49,331 bases of DNA from CAZJNX01 sp964547415 (lineage in GTDB: Bacteria; Pseudomonadota; Alphaproteobacteria; Rhizobiales; Amorphaceae), in the NCBI GenBank assembly GCA_964547415.1, contig CAZJNX010000004.1, positions 1 to 49,331 of the forward strand, read 5' to 3'. Every line of letters begins with the position of its first letter. Within the stretch, counting starts at the first letter, position 1. The position numbers were made by a program, and so were the translations under genes. The notes under the pieces were generated by a model. The model was not told the origin of the DNA, made no database searches, and was given only the letters and a program-made list of their open reading frames with translations. Shown in pieces: positions 8,325-17,451 of the stretch.

Positions 8325-10090
8325 GCCTCCGCCCTCCCCTCCTCGGCGCGGCGGCGGGCGCGCTCGGCCTCGGTGGCGGCGCGGTCGAGGGAAAGGTCCT
8401 CCGACAGGACGACGCCGTAGACGGCGCGCGCCGTCTCGCGGGAGACCACGTCGTCGACGGCGTCCTCGCGCACCCGCTCCGCGTCCCGCTCCAGGGGATC
8501 GCCCCAGCCGCCGCCCGAGGGAAGCTCGTGGCGGAAGACGTCGCCGCGCCGCATGGTCATGGTCACCTTGGAGGCGAGCGCCGCCTCGTTCGCCCGCCCG
8601 GGGTTCATCACGTTGCGGCCGGGCTTGCCGGACGCGCCACCCGACAGGCCGTAGGGCGGGAAGGCCTGCCGGTCGGCCCGGACCTGGAGGACCGCCTCGT
8701 CCTCGAGGAGGCGCCAGTCCCGCCGCATGGAAAGGCCACCGCGGAAGCGGCCCGCGCCCGCGCTGTCGTCCACGAACTCGTTGGCCTCCACGAGGAGGGG
8801 CTGGTCGTTCTCCACCACCTCGATGGAATAGCTCGCCATGTTGGCGAACATGTTGGTGTTGCCGTCGAGCCCGTCCCGGTCCGGCCGGCCGCCCCAGGCG
8901 CTCGACAGGAAGTCCACGTAGATGAAGGGCTTCCGTTCGGCCGTCCAGCCGCCGATGGACACGCCCGTGTTGCCCCCGTCGGAGCAGGCGAACACCTTGT
9001 CCGGGACGAGGCCCGCGAGGGCGCCGAACGCGCAGTCCACCATGCGAAAGCCGGTGAGGCCGCGGGCCGCGCACGCCGCGGGCATCACCGCGTTGGCGAT
9101 GGTCCCCTCGGGCGCGATCACGCGGATGGCGCGGAAGACGCCGTCGTTGTTGGGCGCGTCCGTGTCGAGGACGGACTTCACGGCCGTGTAGGAGGCGGCG
9201 GCGGTGTAGGAGAATGTGTTGTTGATGGCGCCCTTCACCTGCGGGGCCGAGCCGGTCCAGTCCACCGTCATGGCCGCGCCCTCCTTGCGGACGGTGCAGC
9301 GAAGCGGGATCGGCACGCCGACGTCGATCCCGTCGTCGTCGATGTGGTCGAGGAAGGTCGCCTCCCCGTCGGGCAGGCGGCCGATCGCCTCCCGCGTCAG
9401 GATCTCCGAGTAGGTCATGAGGTCGTCGATCAGGGACAGGAGGCCGTCGGTGCCGTGGGTGCGGGCGAGCGCCGTCACCGCGTCCTCGGCGATGCGGCAG
9501 GCGGCGAGCTGGGCGCGCAGGTCCCCCGCCACGCGCCCGGGCATCCTCACGTTCGCCTTCAGGATGGCGTCGATCCCCCGGTCGAGGACCCCCTTCCGGT
9601 AGAGCTTCACCGGCGGCAGGCGCAGCCCCTCCTGGAAGATCTCGGTGGAATCGGAGGCGTTGGAGCCCGCGACTCGCCCGCCGACGTCCGTGTGGTGGCA
9701 GACGGTGGCGGCGAAGGCGACGAGCACCCCGTCAGCGAAGATCGGCTTGAAGGCGAAGATGTCGGGCAGGTGCATGCCGCCCTGGTACGGGTCGTTCATG
9801 ACGAGGACGTCGCCGGGGGCTGGCGGGTCGTCCTCGGGGAGGCCGGCGAGGAAGGCCTGGAGGGCGACGGGGATGGAGCACAGGTGGCCGGGCAGGCTGA
9901 GGCCTTGCGCGGCGAGGCGGCCCTCCCGGTCGCAGATCGCCGTCGAGTAGTCCATGATGTTCTTCAGGACGCCCGAGTAGGCGGCACGGTAGATCGTCAG
10001 CGCCATCTCGTTGGCGATGCCGACGATGGTGTTGCGGAAGAGCTCGAAGCGGATGGGATCGGCGATCGCCGCGGGCGTCCTGTCGGTCAT
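8321..10090 (-). CDS. hyuB: N-methylhydantoinase/5-oxoprolinase subunit B
   Basis: 589 residues. Subunit B carries the hydrolase centre working on the phosphorylated ring. Family motifs: YSGVLKNIMDYSTAI near the start, VMNDPYQGGMHLPD, CHHTDVGGRVAGS, and the C-terminal PSGGGWGDPLERD. ATG 10090 lies in an ATGA overlap with the stop of dctM, and its own stop overlaps the hyuA start, so transporter and enzyme are made from one message. Confidence 0.95.
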   Translation of the reverse strand: MTDRTPAAIADPIRFELFRNTIVGIANEMALTIYRAAYSGVLKNIMDYSTAICDREGRLAAQGLSLPGHLCSIPVALQAFLAGLPEDDPPAPGDVLVMNDPYQGGMHLPDIFAFKPIFADGVLVAFAATVCHHTDVGGRVAGSNASDSTEIFQEGLRLPPVKLYRKGVLDRGIDAILKANVRMPGRVAGDLRAQLAACRIAEDAVTALARTHGTDGLLSLIDDLMTYSEILTREAIGRLPDGEATFLDHIDDDGIDVGVPIPLRCTVRKEGAAMTVDWTGSAPQVKGAINNTFSYTAAASYTAVKSVLDTDAPNNDGVFRAIRVIAPEGTIANAVMPAACAARGLTGFRMVDCAFGALAGLVPDKVFACSDGGNTGVSIGGWTAERKPFIYVDFLSSAWGGRPDRDGLDGNTNMFANMASYSIEVVENDQPLLVEANEFVDDSAGAGRFRGGLSMRRDWRLLEDEAVLQVRADRQAFPPYGLSGGASGKPGRNVMNPGRANEAALASKVTMTMRRGDVFRHELPSGGGWGDPLERDAERVREDAVDDVVSRETARAVYGVVLSEDLSLDRAATEAERARRRAEEGRAEA

Positions 10091-11403
10091 GGTGGTCTTC
10101 CCCGGGAGCCGGCGCGTCGGTTCCCGAAGAGGGCGGGCAGGAACAGGACGACGGCCGGAAAGGCGATGATGAGCACGATCTTGAGGAGGAGCGCCAGCAC
10201 GAACGGCGCCGTCCCGATCACCACGTCGGCGAGCGGCCCCTTCGGCCGCACCCCCTGCACCACGAAGATGTTGATGCCGACGGGGGGCGTCACCATCGCC
10301 GTCTCGATGAGCAGGATCACGAGGATGCCGAACCACACCGGGTCGAAGCCGAGCGCCACCACGACCGGAAAGAAGATCGGCACCGTCGCCACCATCAGCG
10401 ACAGGGTCTCCATGAAAAGGCCCAGCACCAGGTAGAAGGCGACGATGACGAGCAGCGTCTGGTACGGCCCGATGTCGAGCCCCTCGAAGAAGGCGACCAC
10501 CTCGCGGGTGAGGCCGACGCTGCCGAACACGAAGTTGAGGAAGTAGGCGGCGGCGAGGATCGCCATGGTCATGCCGGTGGTGCGGACCGTCCCCTCGACG
10601 GCGACCTTCAGCATGGGCAGCGTGATGCGCCCCGCCGTCCCCGCCACGATCAGCGCGCCGACGACGCCGAGGGCGGCCGCCTCCGTCGGCGTCGCCCACC
10701 CTGCGTAGATGGAGCCCACCACGAGGGCGAAGATGAAGATGGGCGGCAACAGGTCGGGCAGCGCCTCGATCCGCGCCCGCCACGTGGCGCGCGGCCGCTC
10801 CCCGCCCCAGTCGGGCCGCATCAGGCACAGGGCGAGGATGGTGAGGCTGAAGAGGAGGGCAAGCGCGATCCCCGGCACGAAGCCCGCGAGGTAGAGGGCC
10901 GGGATCGAGGTGTTGGTGAGCGCGCCGTAGACGATGAGGTTGATGGACGGCGGAATGAGGATGCCGAGGGTGCCCGAGGCTGCGACGGAGCCGAGAAAGA
11001 GCCGCTCGTTGTAGCCGAAGCGGGAGATCTGGGGCATCGCGGTGGTGCCGACGGTGGCCGCCGTCGCCACCGACGAGCCGGAGGTGGCGGAAAAGAGGGC
11101 GGAGGTCGCCACGTTCGCGTGCATGAGCCCGCCCGGCAGCCAGGACAGCCAGCGCGCGAGCGCCTCGTACATGCGCGCGGCCATCCCCGAACGCAGCAGG
11201 ATCTCGCCCATCAGGATGAACAGCGGCACCGCGACCAGGATGGAATCGGACAGGGCGCCCCAGGTGACGCTGCCCGAGGCGCGCTCGGTCGGGATGAAGG
11301 CGTAGAGGGAGCCGAGGATCAGCGCGGTGATGCCGAGGACCGCCGCCACAGGCACGGACAGGACGAGGAGCCCGAGGAGGGAGGCGAGGGTGACGGCGAT
11401 CAT
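10087..11403 (-). CDS. dctM: TRAP transporter large permease
   Basis: 438 residues, highly hydrophobic with about a dozen membrane segments. DctM signatures: VAVPLFILMGEILLRSGMA, SGSSVATAATVGTTAMPQ and the loop ASGTLGILIPPSI; a second pseudo-repeat has MVTPPVGINIFV. Sodium-driven uptake of carboxylates or related anions with DctP and DctQ. ATG 11403 overlaps the dctQ stop (ATGA). The substrate is probably the cyclic amide or its product handled by hyuAB, by operon context. Confidence 0.95.
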   Translation of the reverse strand: MIAVTLASLLGLLVLSVPVAAVLGITALILGSLYAFIPTERASGSVTWGALSDSILVAVPLFILMGEILLRSGMAARMYEALARWLSWLPGGLMHANVATSALFSATSGSSVATAATVGTTAMPQISRFGYNERLFLGSVAASGTLGILIPPSINLIVYGALTNTSIPALYLAGFVPGIALALLFSLTILALCLMRPDWGGERPRATWRARIEALPDLLPPIFIFALVVGSIYAGWATPTEAAALGVVGALIVAGTAGRITLPMLKVAVEGTVRTTGMTMAILAAAYFLNFVFGSVGLTREVVAFFEGLDIGPYQTLLVIVAFYLVLGLFMETLSLMVATVPIFFPVVVALGFDPVWFGILVILLIETAMVTPPVGINIFVVQGVRPKGPLADVVIGTAPFVLALLLKIVLIIAFPAVVLFLPALFGNRRAGSRGRPP

Positions 11404-12023
11404 CGGCCCGCCTCGCCGGTCCCGATGCGGCGGGCGAGGGCGACCTCCTCCTCCACCTCGTCGGAGGCCGCGCGCGAGCCCACGAGGCGCGCCGCCCCCG
11501 CCCGGTCCCCGGCAAGGAGGGAGAGGACGGCCCGGACCGTGAGGAGCGCCGCCGACAGGACGAAGAGCGACAGCGCAGCCACGAAGACGCTTTGCGGGAT
11601 CGCGAGCGGAACGGCGAGCGGCGTCATGGAGGTGGCGCCGAGGGAGAGGTTCCGGGCGAACAGGTTGCCCATGTGGTACAGGACCGTGCCGAAGAAGACG
11701 ACGAGGCCGAGAAGGGCGAGGAGGTCGAGGATCGCCCGGGGGAGGCCCGGCAGGCGGGCGTAGAGGACGTCGATGCGGATGTGGGCCCGCTCGAACAGGG
11801 TGTAGGTGAAGGCGAAGCTCGCCACGATGGCGAGGGTGTAGCCCGCGAGCTCGTCCACCCCCTGGAAGCTCGCGGAAAACACCTTGCGCGCGATCACCTC
11901 CGCCGCGATCGCCCCGCACAGGGCGAACAGCAGCGCGCCCGACAGGTAGACCGTCGCCTTCGACAGCCGCCGGACGGCGCCGATCGTCCGGTCGAGGCCC
12001 GCGATCACGCGGCGGAGGGTCAT
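11400..12023 (-). CDS. dctQ: TRAP transporter small permease
   Basis: 207 residues with four membrane segments, as in DctQ. The motif FQGVDELAGYTLAIVASFAFTY with the following RAHIRIDVLYARLP is typical of the family. It sits between dctP (13 bases upstream) and dctM (ATGA overlap). A charged C-terminal tail of about 40 residues is longer than usual. Confidence 0.93.
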   Translation of the reverse strand: MTLRRVIAGLDRTIGAVRRLSKATVYLSGALLFALCGAIAAEVIARKVFSASFQGVDELAGYTLAIVASFAFTYTLFERAHIRIDVLYARLPGLPRAILDLLALLGLVVFFGTVLYHMGNLFARNLSLGATSMTPLAVPLAIPQSVFVAALSLFVLSAALLTVRAVLSLLAGDRAGAARLVGSRAASDEVEEEVALARRIGTGEAGR

Positions 12024-12036
12024 GGGCGGGGCGCCG

Positions 12037-13089
12037 TCAGGGAAGCGGCGCCTCGACGCCGAGGGCGGCGCCGACGGTCTCGTTCCACTCCGCGACGCAC
12101 TCGGCGCCGCACCGCTCGGCCCAGCGTGGCAGCACGAAGCCCTCGAGGATCTTGGCGTGGCGCTCGAGGTCCGTGTCGGCGACGGGCACGAGGGTCATCT
12201 CGGCCGCGTTGCCGATGGTGCAGGCCCCGCCGGTGGAGCAGTCGATCCCCTCCTTGTCCATGGCCGGCTGGGCCTCCCAGGCCATGTCCTCGAGCTTGGC
12301 GTACTGCTCGGTGAGGATCCCTTGCGTCTCCTCCGGCAGGCTCTCCCAGACGTCGTCGTTGATCGCCCAGAACACCATCGACCAGCCGACGTTCATCGGG
12401 TAGAGATGGCTCGTCACCTCCGGCCAGCGGGCGGAATTGCCGCTCATGGTGCCGGTCACCGCGCAGTCGGCGACGCCGCGCTGCAGGGCCGGAACCACCT
12501 CGATGAAGGGCATCGTCACCGTCGTGCCGTCGAGGCCGGCCACGAAGTCGGACAGGGTGGCGTTGAAGACGCGGATCTTCTTGCCTTCCAGGTCGGACAG
12601 CCCGCCGATCGGTTCGCGGCACCAGAACACCTGGGACGGCAGCGGCCCGAGGGCGAGGAGGTGGGTGTTGAACTTCTCCTTCATGATGCGGGTGAGGACG
12701 GGCCGGTAGGCGTCCGTCGCCTTGCGGGCGTCCTCCACGGTGAGGGAGAGGCCGGCGAGGTCGATGCCCTCGAAGCGCGGGTCGTCGCCGGCCATGTACG
12801 ACAGGTTCTGGCTGGCGATCTGCAGCGTGCCGTTCTCGAGGAGGCCGAGCACCTCCGGGCCCTTGAGGCCGGTGAGGTCGTGGGGCACGGCCTCGATGGT
12901 GAGCGAGTCGCCCAGCGCGGCGGGCAGCATCTCCTCGTAGAAGGGCTTTTCCACCTCCGTCCAGAGGTAGAGGTTGGAGGTGTAGGCGATGGCGTTGAGC
13001 TCTTCGGCCGCCGCGGGCGCGGCGAGGCTCGCCAGCATCGCGGCCCCGGCCGCCGCGGCGGCCAGGCGGGTGCGGATGGCAACGGGCAT
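12037..13089 (-). CDS. dctP: TRAP transporter periplasmic solute-binding protein
   Basis: 350 residues. Cleavable signal peptide (about 25 residues, ending AAPAAA-EE). DctP-type features: DLTGLKGPEVLGLLENGTLQ, the central GGLSDLEGKKIRVF containing the conserved region that holds the substrate carboxylate-binding Arg, and VPALQRGVADCAVTG. Several cysteines near the C-terminus (DCSTGGAC, RCGAEC) could form disulfides. First gene of the operon; I chose ATG 13089 rather than an upstream in-frame start because the signal peptide begins there. The 120 bases upstream should hold the operon promoter, which I cannot define. Confidence 0.93.
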   Translation of the reverse strand: MPVAIRTRLAAAAAGAAMLASLAAPAAAEELNAIAYTSNLYLWTEVEKPFYEEMLPAALGDSLTIEAVPHDLTGLKGPEVLGLLENGTLQIASQNLSYMAGDDPRFEGIDLAGLSLTVEDARKATDAYRPVLTRIMKEKFNTHLLALGPLPSQVFWCREPIGGLSDLEGKKIRVFNATLSDFVAGLDGTTVTMPFIEVVPALQRGVADCAVTGTMSGNSARWPEVTSHLYPMNVGWSMVFWAINDDVWESLPEETQGILTEQYAKLEDMAWEAQPAMDKEGIDCSTGGACTIGNAAEMTLVPVADTDLERHAKILEGFVLPRWAERCGAECVAEWNETVGAALGVEAPLP

Positions 13090-13210
13090 GGGCGGGCTCC
13101 CCTCTGGTTGTGACCCGGTCGCCACCCAGCAATCCCCGTGCCATGCGGCCGCGGCGCGGGGCGCGACCGGCGGCCCGGGCGCCCCTCACCGCCCGGTGGG
13201 CAGCGGCGCC

Positions 13211-13864
13211 TCAGGCCGGGGCGAGGCGGCCGTCCGCGAGGACGAGGGCGCGGGTGCCGACGGCGGCGCGGAAGGCCGCGTCGTGGGAAACGGCGACCAT
13301 CGCCTGGGGCAGGCGGTTCAGGATGGCGACGAGGCGGGCCTCGTGGTCCGGGTCGAGGCCGTTGGTGGGCTCGTCGAGGAGGAGGACGTCCGGCTCCATG
13401 GCGAGGACGGCGGCGAGCGTCACGAGCCGCTTCTCCCCGCCCGACAGGTGGTGGGTGACGCGCGCCGACAGGTGCCCGATGGCGAGGTCGGAAAGGACGC
13501 GCTCGGCCGTCGCCCGGGCCTCGGCGGGGGTGCGGCCGAGGTTGAGGGGGCCGAAGGCGACGTCCTCGGCGACGGTGGGCGAGAAGAGCATGTCGTCGGG
13601 GTCCTGGAAGACGAGGCCCGCCCGCCGCCGCACCTCCCGGAAGTCCGCCTCCCGCGCGCGCACCGCCCCGAAGGCGCGCACGGTGCCGGCCGCAGGCTTC
13701 AGGAGGCCGACGACGATCTTCAGGAGCGTCGACTTCCCCGCCCCGTTGGGGCCCGCCACCGTCACCCGCTCGCCCCCCTCGAGGGCGAGCGAGAGGTCGG
13801 CGAGGACCGGCGGGCGGCCGGGGTAGGCGAAGGCGACGCCCGACAGGTCGATCAGGGGCGCCAC
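13211..13864 (-). CDS. Energy-coupling factor ABC ATPase (CbiO/EcfA type)
   Basis: 217 residues. ATP-binding subunit driving an ECF-type vitamin or metal-ion importer. Walker A GPNGAGKST, Q-loop in VFQDPDDMLFSPTV (the FQDPDDQLF-like run is typical of CbiO/EcfA), signature LSGGEKR, Walker B VLLLDEPTNGLD, H-loop VSHD. Start is GTG 13864, overlapping the end of the CbiQ-type gene by 13 bases. No substrate-binding S component (CbiM, BioY or similar) is adjacent, so the cargo is unknown; cobalt, nickel or biotin are family possibilities. Confidence 0.9.
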   Translation of the reverse strand: MAPLIDLSGVAFAYPGRPPVLADLSLALEGGERVTVAGPNGAGKSTLLKIVVGLLKPAAGTVRAFGAVRAREADFREVRRRAGLVFQDPDDMLFSPTVAEDVAFGPLNLGRTPAEARATAERVLSDLAIGHLSARVTHHLSGGEKRLVTLAAVLAMEPDVLLLDEPTNGLDPDHEARLVAILNRLPQAMVAVSHDAAFRAAVGTRALVLADGRLAPA

Positions 13865-14640
13865 GGCGTCTTCTCCCAGAGGACGAGACAGGTGGCCGCG
13901 AGGGCGAGGAGGGCGAGGAAGACCCCGTCGCGCCAGCCCGGGCGGGGGCCGCCGGCGAGGGGGATGGTGCCGTCGTAGCCGCGGCACTTCATGGCGGCGA
14001 GCACCCGCTCGGACCGCTCCACCGAGCGCACGAGCAGCATGCCGACCAGGTGGCCGAGGGTGCGCAGGGTGTGGCGGTCGGTGGCCGGGCGGAAGCCGCG
14101 GGCGCGCATGGCGAGGGCGAGGCGGCGGGCCTCGCCCTCGAGGACGTCCACGTAGCGGACGGTGAGGAGGAGGAGGTGGACGAGGCGGCGGGGCGCGCCG
14201 AGCCCGCCGAGGGCGTGGCCGAGGACGGCGGGCTCCATCGCCCCGGCGAGCGCGGTCAGCGACAGGACGACGGCGTTGGCCGTCAGCGCCACCTCGGCGG
14301 CGGCGAGGAGCCCCTCCCGGCTCGCAACGAGGCCGAGGACGGAAAAGGCGGGGTCTCCCGGCACGGTGAAGGGGAGCGCGGCGACGACGAGGAGGACGAA
14401 GCCTTCGAGGGCCGCGAGGCGGGCGAGGGTGCGCCGGAGCGGGAGCCGCGCGAGGGCGGCGAGACCCGCGGCGAGGGCGAGGGCGGCGAGGAGCGCGGAC
14501 GGCCGCGACAGGGCGACCGCCGTCGCCGCGAACAGGACGGCGCCGAGGACGCGGGTGCGCGGGTCGAGCCCGTCGAGGGGGCCGCTGGCGACCGCCCCGC
14601 GCCCGAGGACCCGCCCGCTCCGTCCGGTCGCCGTGCCCAC
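13852..14640 (-). CDS. Energy-coupling factor transmembrane protein (CbiQ/EcfT type)
   Basis: About 262 residues from GTG 14640; no ATG is available in the right place, so the start is uncertain. Five or so membrane segments. The coupling helices carry the two Ala-Arg-Gly-type motifs seen as ALAMRARGF and AAMKCRGYDG, which contact the ATPases. Followed by its ATPase gene with a short overlap. The module is a two-gene unit without CbiM/CbiN, so it may serve an S component encoded elsewhere. Confidence 0.87.
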   Translation of the reverse strand: MGTATGRSGRVLGRGAVASGPLDGLDPRTRVLGAVLFAATAVALSRPSALLAALALAAGLAALARLPLRRTLARLAALEGFVLLVVAALPFTVPGDPAFSVLGLVASREGLLAAAEVALTANAVVLSLTALAGAMEPAVLGHALGGLGAPRRLVHLLLLTVRYVDVLEGEARRLALAMRARGFRPATDRHTLRTLGHLVGMLLVRSVERSERVLAAMKCRGYDGTIPLAGGPRPGWRDGVFLALLALAATCLVLWEKTPWRP

Positions 14641-15109
14641 GCCCGGTCGTCCTCCGTTCTCTCCCGCCGCCGTTCCGCCCGCGGGTTCGCCGTCCGCTTC
14701 CAGCCACGTCCCCCGCCGCCGCGCAAGGGCGGCACGGCCGGCGGGCGGCGGTGCCGGCGCAAGCCGCCGTTCCCCCACCCTCGCCCGGCGAGCGGCCATG
14801 TTCGCGACGCGCGAGGCGCCGCTTCCCCCGGCGTGCAGGCCGCCGCGATCGCTCCGGCGGGGCGCCCGTCCGCAGGACCGCGCGCCGCTGCCGGCGAAAT
14901 TCGGCCATGGGCACGGGGGCACCGACACCGAGCGCCCGTGCCGGCGTCGCCGCAAGCCGCCCCTCCCCCGGCCCGCGGCCGAGCGGGCGGGGTCGTGACG
15001 GGGCGGCGAACCCGTGCCGGAAGGGCGCGTTCGGGTTGACCGGGGCAAGGACCGGCGCGAGGGTGGCGCCCGGCGTCCGGGGCCTCGCACCGGCGAGGAG
15101 GAGGGGAGC
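14641..15109. other. Intergenic stretch with no recognised gene
   Basis: Divergent gap between the CbiQ-type gene (minus) and the yfcE-type gene (plus). I looked for a cobalamin riboswitch upstream of the transporter and do not see its conserved boxes. There are two related GC-rich segments at about 14750-14777 and 14936-14968 sharing CGCAAGCCGCC. Open frames here have no protein-like composition. Confidence 0.5.
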
Positions 15110-15565
15110 GTGCGCGTCGGCGTCATCTCGGACACCCACGGCCTGCTCAGGCCCGAGGCGGAGGAGCGGCTCGCGGGCGTCGACCACATCCTCCACGCGG
15201 GCGACATCGGCGACGGGACGATCGTGCCGCGGCTCGGCGCCATCGCGCCCGTGACGGCGATCCGCGGCAACGTGGACGTGGCGCCGTGGGCCGCCGCCTT
15301 CCCGCAGGAGACGACGGTCGTCCTTGCGGGACGGCGCATCCACCTCGTCCACAACGTCGGCGACCTTTCCCTCGACCCCCGGGCGGCGGGGATCGACGTG
15401 GTCGTCTCCGGCCATTCCCACAAGCCGAAGGTGGAGCGGGCGGGCCCGGTCCTGTTCCTCAACCCGGGAAGCGCCGGGCGGCGCCGCTTCCGCCTGCCGG
15501 TGGCGCTCGCCACCCTCGACCTTTCCGCCGACCCGCCGGCCGCCAGGATCCACGAGATCGCCTGA
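15110..15565 (+). CDS. yfcE: YfcE/MJ0936-family metallophosphodiesterase
   Basis: 151 residues. Calcineurin-like phosphoesterase of the small YfcE group, acting on phosphodiesters with two metal ions. Motifs: VISDTHG (D and H ligands) at residues 4-10, HILHAGDIGD, AIRGNVD and SGHSHKP, then FLNPGSAG near the end. Start GTG 15110 is preceded by a strong GGAGGAGGGGA ribosome site. The natural substrate of this family is usually unknown. Confidence 0.92.
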   Translation: MRVGVISDTHGLLRPEAEERLAGVDHILHAGDIGDGTIVPRLGAIAPVTAIRGNVDVAPWAAAFPQETTVVLAGRRIHLVHNVGDLSLDPRAAGIDVVVSGHSHKPKVERAGPVLFLNPGSAGRRRFRLPVALATLDLSADPPAARIHEIA

Positions 15566-15576
15566 GGCCCCCTCAG
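15562..15576. terminator. Small hairpin spanning two converging stop codons
   Basis: CTGAGG, loop CCC, CCTCAG. The TGA of the yfcE-type gene and the reverse-strand TGA of the cytochrome-like gene are both inside the stem. The genes are only 7 bases apart, so this is a candidate bidirectional terminator, though there is no T-run. Confidence 0.35.
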
Positions 15577-17236
15577 TCGGCGGGGGCGCCGTCGGCGAGC
15601 GGGCGGGCGAAGCGGAAACCCCACACGAAGTCGGTCTGGACGGCGCGTTGCCGCGACACGCCCGGCGCGTTGGGCCCGCGCCCCTCGACCGCGAACTTCG
15701 CCGGTTTCGGCGCGCCGTTCACGCTCTCCGGGAAGCCGAGATAGCTCGGGCGGTGGCTGAAGATGGCGAAGGCCATCCGGCCGCTCCCGTCCACGGCGGC
15801 CTGGGCGTGGCAGGTCATGCACGAGGAGCTGTCGGAAAAGCCCGCCTCCGTGATGGAGTTGCCGACGATCGACGGCTCCCCCGTGGGCGAGACGAAGTCG
15901 ACGAGGGTGCCCTTCAGGCGGAACATGCCCCAGGCCGGGTCCGCCGCCGTCACCGCGTCCGCGGCCGCCGACGGCGAGGGCGCGCCGCTCGCGATGCCGA
16001 AGGCCTCGAACAGGGCGGCGAGCGCGTCGGTCCGCTCGCCCGGCGCGTACCGACCCGCGAAGGCGAAGGTGTCGATGCCGGCGTCGAAGGCGTTCTCCAC
16101 CTGGCGTGCGGCGATGTAGTTGCGCGCCGCCTCGATGACCGCGCCGTCGAGCCGCGCCTCGAAGTCCGCCGGGGCGGGGGCGCGGTAGCCGAAACTGTCG
16201 TTACAGCCGATGAGGTCGCAACGGCCCTGGTTGGCGACGTGCTCGAACGTCGCCCAGGTCCAGTGCGGGACGGCCTTGGAGGAGACGTGCAGGGACAGGA
16301 GGATGTGCTCGCTCGCCTCCGTGCCCTCCGGCGCCTCCGCCGGGTCGAGCCGCACCGTCACGAACGGCCCGTCCCGCTCCGGGTCGATGCCGACGGACGG
16401 GGCGGCCGAGACCGGCAGCCAGTTGGTCTTCAGCATCACCGAGCCGACGGGGAAGTCGACCCGCGTGACCGGCAGGACGCCGCGGGCGTCCGGCCGCGCG
16501 GTGCGGTCGTCGTGCCGGAAGGGCGCGTTGATCCGCCGGGCGAGGGCGGCGCGGGAGAACACGCGGGCGAGCCCGTCCCGGTGGTAGAGGTCGCGGGACA
16601 GGACGTAGTCGAACATCGGCCGGCTCCGGTAGACGACCTCCACGTCCGGTTCGCGATCGCCATGGTCCGCTCGATGGGCGGGATCTCGTTCCAGGGCGCG
16701 TCGGGTCCGTCCGGCCGCGCGTTGCCGGCGACCTCGTGGGCCTTCGACGGCGGGAAGGCCGCGTGGACGGGGGCGGGCGCGTCCGGTCCGGACAGCCCCG
16801 GGTAGGCCGGGCAGTGGCGCACCGGTTCGCCCGGCACGAACGGCGCGAGCGCCGCGCAGCACCCCACCCCGTCCCCGTTCGGGCAGGCGGGCCAGGGCTC
16901 CTTCGGGAACATGGTCTCGTCGGTGCCCCAGGCGGCCCAGAAGCGCTCGGACACCACGCGGGCGAACAGCAACCAGGCGAACGCGTCGGGGCAGGTCATC
17001 GCCGGGTTGGTGATGTCCGCGCCGAAGTCCGCCCGCGGCCCGTCCGCCGCCGTCGAGGCGACGAGGTCGCATTCCGGCGCGTCGGCGATCGCCGCCCGCT
17101 CGAACAGGCCGTAGTCGATGGCCGAGCGGGCCCGCGGCGCGTCCCCGGCGTCGTCGGCGGCCGCGGCGTGGCCGGCGAGGGCGAGCGCGGCTGCGAGGAG
17201 GGCGCCACGGACGGCGCCGAAGACGGGTCGGGGCAT
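15573..17236 (-). pseudogene. Exported protein with one CxxCH heme motif, interrupted by a frameshift
   Basis: About 554 codons in two frames. The N-terminal part (from ATG 17236) has a signal peptide (ALALAGHAAAA), then PAMTCPDAFAWLLFARVV and a region with several Cys, reading to ERTMAIANR near 16647. The rest reads in the next frame from VEVVYRSRPMFDYVL to the end, with SSCMTCHAQA as a single heme c site near the C-terminus. Adding one base at 16646 in the CCGG run restores one continuous frame. The family looks conserved in layout (di-Cys pairs, SYLGFPESVNG) but I do not recognise a function; probably periplasmic, redox or heme-binding. The shift could be a sequencing error. Confidence 0.75.
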
Positions 17237-17451
17237 GGCGTTCCTCCGGCGGGCCGATCGCCCGGTCGCCGCGAAGGTAGCCGGAAGGCGGCGGGCCTGC
17301 CAGCGGCCGCAGCCCGCCTACCGCCATCATCCGTGGCGCGCAGGCCACACCTCCGCTCGCGGCGCGATGCACCCGAAAATTGTCCTACCCGCGCCCTTCG
17401 CGCCTGGCTAGTCTTCCCCGTATCCCGGATGGAGGCGGTCGGAGGGCGCAG

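Noticed and set aside
14641..15109. Cobalamin riboswitch upstream of the CbiQ/CbiO pair
   Set aside because: The conserved boxes of the element could not be found on the minus strand.
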